A DNA stretch of 6,621 bases from Campylobacter sp. (GTDB taxonomy: Bacteria; Campylobacterota; Campylobacteria; Campylobacterales; Campylobacteraceae): the NCBI GenBank assembly GCA_017940085.1, contig JAGAZK010000049.1:1-6621 (forward strand), given 5' to 3'. Both the position numbers and the translations under genes were made by a program. Below are positions 4,738-6,621 of this stretch, in pieces. The notes below the pieces were generated by a model, which saw nothing but the letters and a program-made list of their open reading frames with translations, made no database searches and was not told the DNA's origin. The number at the start of each line of letters is the position of its first letter. The stretch's first letter is position 1.

Positions 4738-6621
4738 CATGGCTTACAATTCGACAATGGGAAACAATCCAATTGTAAAAGTAACAGAATTTTTGGAACG
4801 GCAAGAACAGTTTAAAACTGCAAAAAAGTATGATGAATGGCGTTTTATTGGCTATGTTTTGGACATTAGCTATGATGGTGCCACAATTATAACTTCTGAT
4901 GCTTACAAGAAAGCTGTGGGTGGAATTCCTAGAGGTTCGTTTTTAATTTTGGTTCCTAGTGATTATAAAGAATATAAACCTCATTTTTCGCTTCTCCGTG
5001 TTAAAGGAATTACAGATACACCTCTGAAATCTCAAGTACAGCAGACTTATTTTGAGATGCAAAAAAAATCAATGCCAGAACTTGATATTTGGACGCAGGG
5101 CGAACTCCAGTGGGGAGCTTTAGAATGTGATGTACTTGGAATGTTTTATACAAATCCTAACCAGACAGATAAATTGTCTTTCTCAGGAGATGTTAATAAT
5201 GTCGTAAGTGCTCACCGCTATGAAGTATATGCTCCAGATGCTGAACTTCTTGACATGATCATAAATGATACTGTTCGTAACGAATACAAGGAAAAGATTG
5301 GTTATCTGAGAACGATGGAATGTCAGTTTGATATTGAAAAACAACAGCCAGAACAGATACCTGTAAAGATTTCAATGAAAGATTTTATGGGCTGTCGAAC
5401 TGCAATGTTTGGTAAAACACGACTTGGAAAATCCAATGTTGTTAAATTGATTGCTCAAAATATGATTGATGCAACAAAAGAGATCCATAATGTTGGTCAA
5501 TTGATTTTTGATATTAATGGTGAGTATGCAAATGATAACGGACAAGATGTAGGTTCTTCGATCTATAGTGCAAATACTGATGTGTGTGAAATTTATGCTC
5601 TCACAAAAAGAAGAGAAGAAGCAAAAACCCTAAAATTAAATTTTTATGAACAGTTTGATAGTTGTAAGAATATATTAGGAAGTTTCCTTTCCCAGGATTC
5701 AAGGACTTCTATTTATATTGACTCATTTTCTAGTGTCCAATTACCTTCGTATGAAGAATTACAAGAGATGGAAGATAGAGAAAAAATACGAACTATAAGA
5801 AAAATACAAATATATTGGACAATACTTTATAAAGCGGGATATTCAGTTTCAGAAGACAAGTTGCTCAAAAAGATAAAACTAAGAGCTGGGCAATATGTCT
5901 TTGATTTAACTCCAGGATTTTCAAAAGAAGTTAGGAATAAAGTTTATGGAGGGGCAACTCCTGATCAACCAAATACTTTTGATTCCTTATATTCTGAATA
6001 TAAAACCATAGTTGATTATATGAGAACAAATAAGGAAGAATTAAAAGATTCAAACAAAAATCCGTTATTTGATGCTGATTCTATGAATCTATTGAATTTT
6101 TTGATTCCAGTTTCAACAGGCAGTGCTGGTCCTGCATTAATCTCAAAATATCGTATTTATCATTCTCCTAATGCTGAGAACTTTATCGAAAACATTTTGG
6201 CTGCCTTAAACAAAGGAAAGACTATTATTTTGGACCTTGGAAATGCAGATGACAATATAAGAGAATATTTTTCAAATATTCTTTCAAAGGCTGTTTTCGT
6301 GATGCAAGAGAAAAAGTTTGTAGCTAATGACTTAGGAGAATCCTATATACAGTTATATTTTGAAGAAGCACATAACCTTTTTCCTCCTACAACTAATGGA
6401 AATAAAGATGTCTACAGTCGATTTGCAAAGGAAGGTGCAAAGTTTCATATTGGAATGGTGTATTCAACACAATCTCCATCAACTATAAGTGGAGAATTGC
6501 TTGTACAAACAGAGAATTTCTTTATAGGCCATTTATCATCAGTAGATGAAACTAAAGCTTTGTCTAAATTGCAAGTTGCTTATTCTGGAATTGAAACTGA
6601 CATTCTAAAATCTAGAACACC
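4724..6621 (+). CDS. HerA-like (DUF87) hexameric ATPase/translocase (3' partial)
   Basis: Open from ATG 4724 to the window end: 632 full codons plus two bases, no stop. HerA-family proteins are FtsK-like ring ATPases that pump DNA and usually work with a nuclease partner (NurA in archaea; SIR2, DUF4297 or others in bacterial defence). Visible layout: an N-terminal beta-rich region resembling the HAS barrel (about residues 40-190, with RFIGYVLDISYDGATIITSD); Walker A GKTRLGKS at 230-237; LIFDINGEY at 260-268, the HerA Asp-x-x-Gly-Glu-Tyr motif; a long mainly helical insertion (about 290-510); a Walker-B-type LYFEEAHN at 544-551, with Glu where Asp is usual before EAH; and the sensor STQSPS at 581-586. 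The catalytic elements seen are intact; the C-terminus, including any late arginine finger, is outside. The start overlaps the methyltransferase end by 14 bases, so the two are co-transcribed. It uses 12 CAG among 28 glutamine codons, against none in the argS cluster, a sign of transfer. I do not recognise a specific named system. Confidence 0.9.
   Translation, partial: MALTNMAYNSTMGNNPIVKVTEFLERQEQFKTAKKYDEWRFIGYVLDISYDGATIITSDAYKKAVGGIPRGSFLILVPSDYKEYKPHFSLLRVKGITDTPLKSQVQQTYFEMQKKSMPELDIWTQGELQWGALECDVLGMFYTNPNQTDKLSFSGDVNNVVSAHRYEVYAPDAELLDMIINDTVRNEYKEKIGYLRTMECQFDIEKQQPEQIPVKISMKDFMGCRTAMFGKTRLGKSNVVKLIAQNMIDATKEIHNVGQLIFDINGEYANDNGQDVGSSIYSANTDVCEIYALTKRREEAKTLKLNFYEQFDSCKNILGSFLSQDSRTSIYIDSFSSVQLPSYEELQEMEDREKIRTIRKIQIYWTILYKAGYSVSEDKLLKKIKLRAGQYVFDLTPGFSKEVRNKVYGGATPDQPNTFDSLYSEYKTIVDYMRTNKEELKDSNKNPLFDADSMNLLNFLIPVSTGSAGPALISKYRIYHSPNAENFIENILAALNKGKTIILDLGNADDNIREYFSNILSKAVFVMQEKKFVANDLGESYIQLYFEEAHNLFPPTTNGNKDVYSRFAKEGAKFHIGMVYSTQSPSTISGELLVQTENFFIGHLSSVDETKALSKLQVAYSGIETDILKSRT

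Noticed and set aside
3904..6621. Naming the unit as a known system (DISARM, BREX, Dnd/Ssp or HerA-SIR2)
   Set aside because: None of the hallmark partner genes (PglX/PglZ, DrmA/DrmB, DndBCD, SIR2, DUF4297) is in the window, so a named call would go beyond the sequence.

Overview
The window looks like a Campylobacter chromosome (Campylobacterota). The DNA is very AT-rich, the hexamer AAATTT is dense, and the gene order acidic protein - gmk - tatA - argS is, from memory, the order seen in Campylobacter and, with the poly-E protein ChePep, in Helicobacter. I cannot settle the species from sequence alone.

Left part (1-3553): a tightly packed plus-strand housekeeping cluster. It opens inside a highly acidic, repeat-rich protein that is cut by the left window edge and is probably the ChePep-type flagellar/chemotaxis regulator. 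This overlaps gmk (guanylate kinase) by ATGA, gmk overlaps tatA (twin-arginine translocase subunit) by one base (TAATG), and tatA overlaps argS (arginyl-tRNA synthetase) by one base (TGATG). The overlaps point to one transcript with translational coupling. For tatA and argS the best start codons lie slightly inside the longest open frames.

Middle (3554-3903): 350 bases with no credible gene. It is crowded with AAATTT-centred direct and inverted repeats, a weak hairpin that may end the argS transcript, and, at the right end, a TATAAT box inside an inverted repeat just before the next gene.

Right part (3904-6621): a two-gene unit of a different character. A Dam-family (D12 class) adenine-N6 DNA methyltransferase overlaps by 14 bases a large HerA/DUF87-type hexameric ATPase that has its own strong Shine-Dalgarno and runs off the right edge. 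Glutamine codon use changes sharply (only CAA in gmk, tatA and argS; 12 CAG of 28 in the ATPase) and AAATTT becomes rare, so this unit was probably acquired horizontally next to argS. Methyltransferase plus HerA-like ATPase suggests a restriction-like or other anti-mobile-element defence system whose nuclease or effector would lie beyond the right edge. That function is inferred, not shown.
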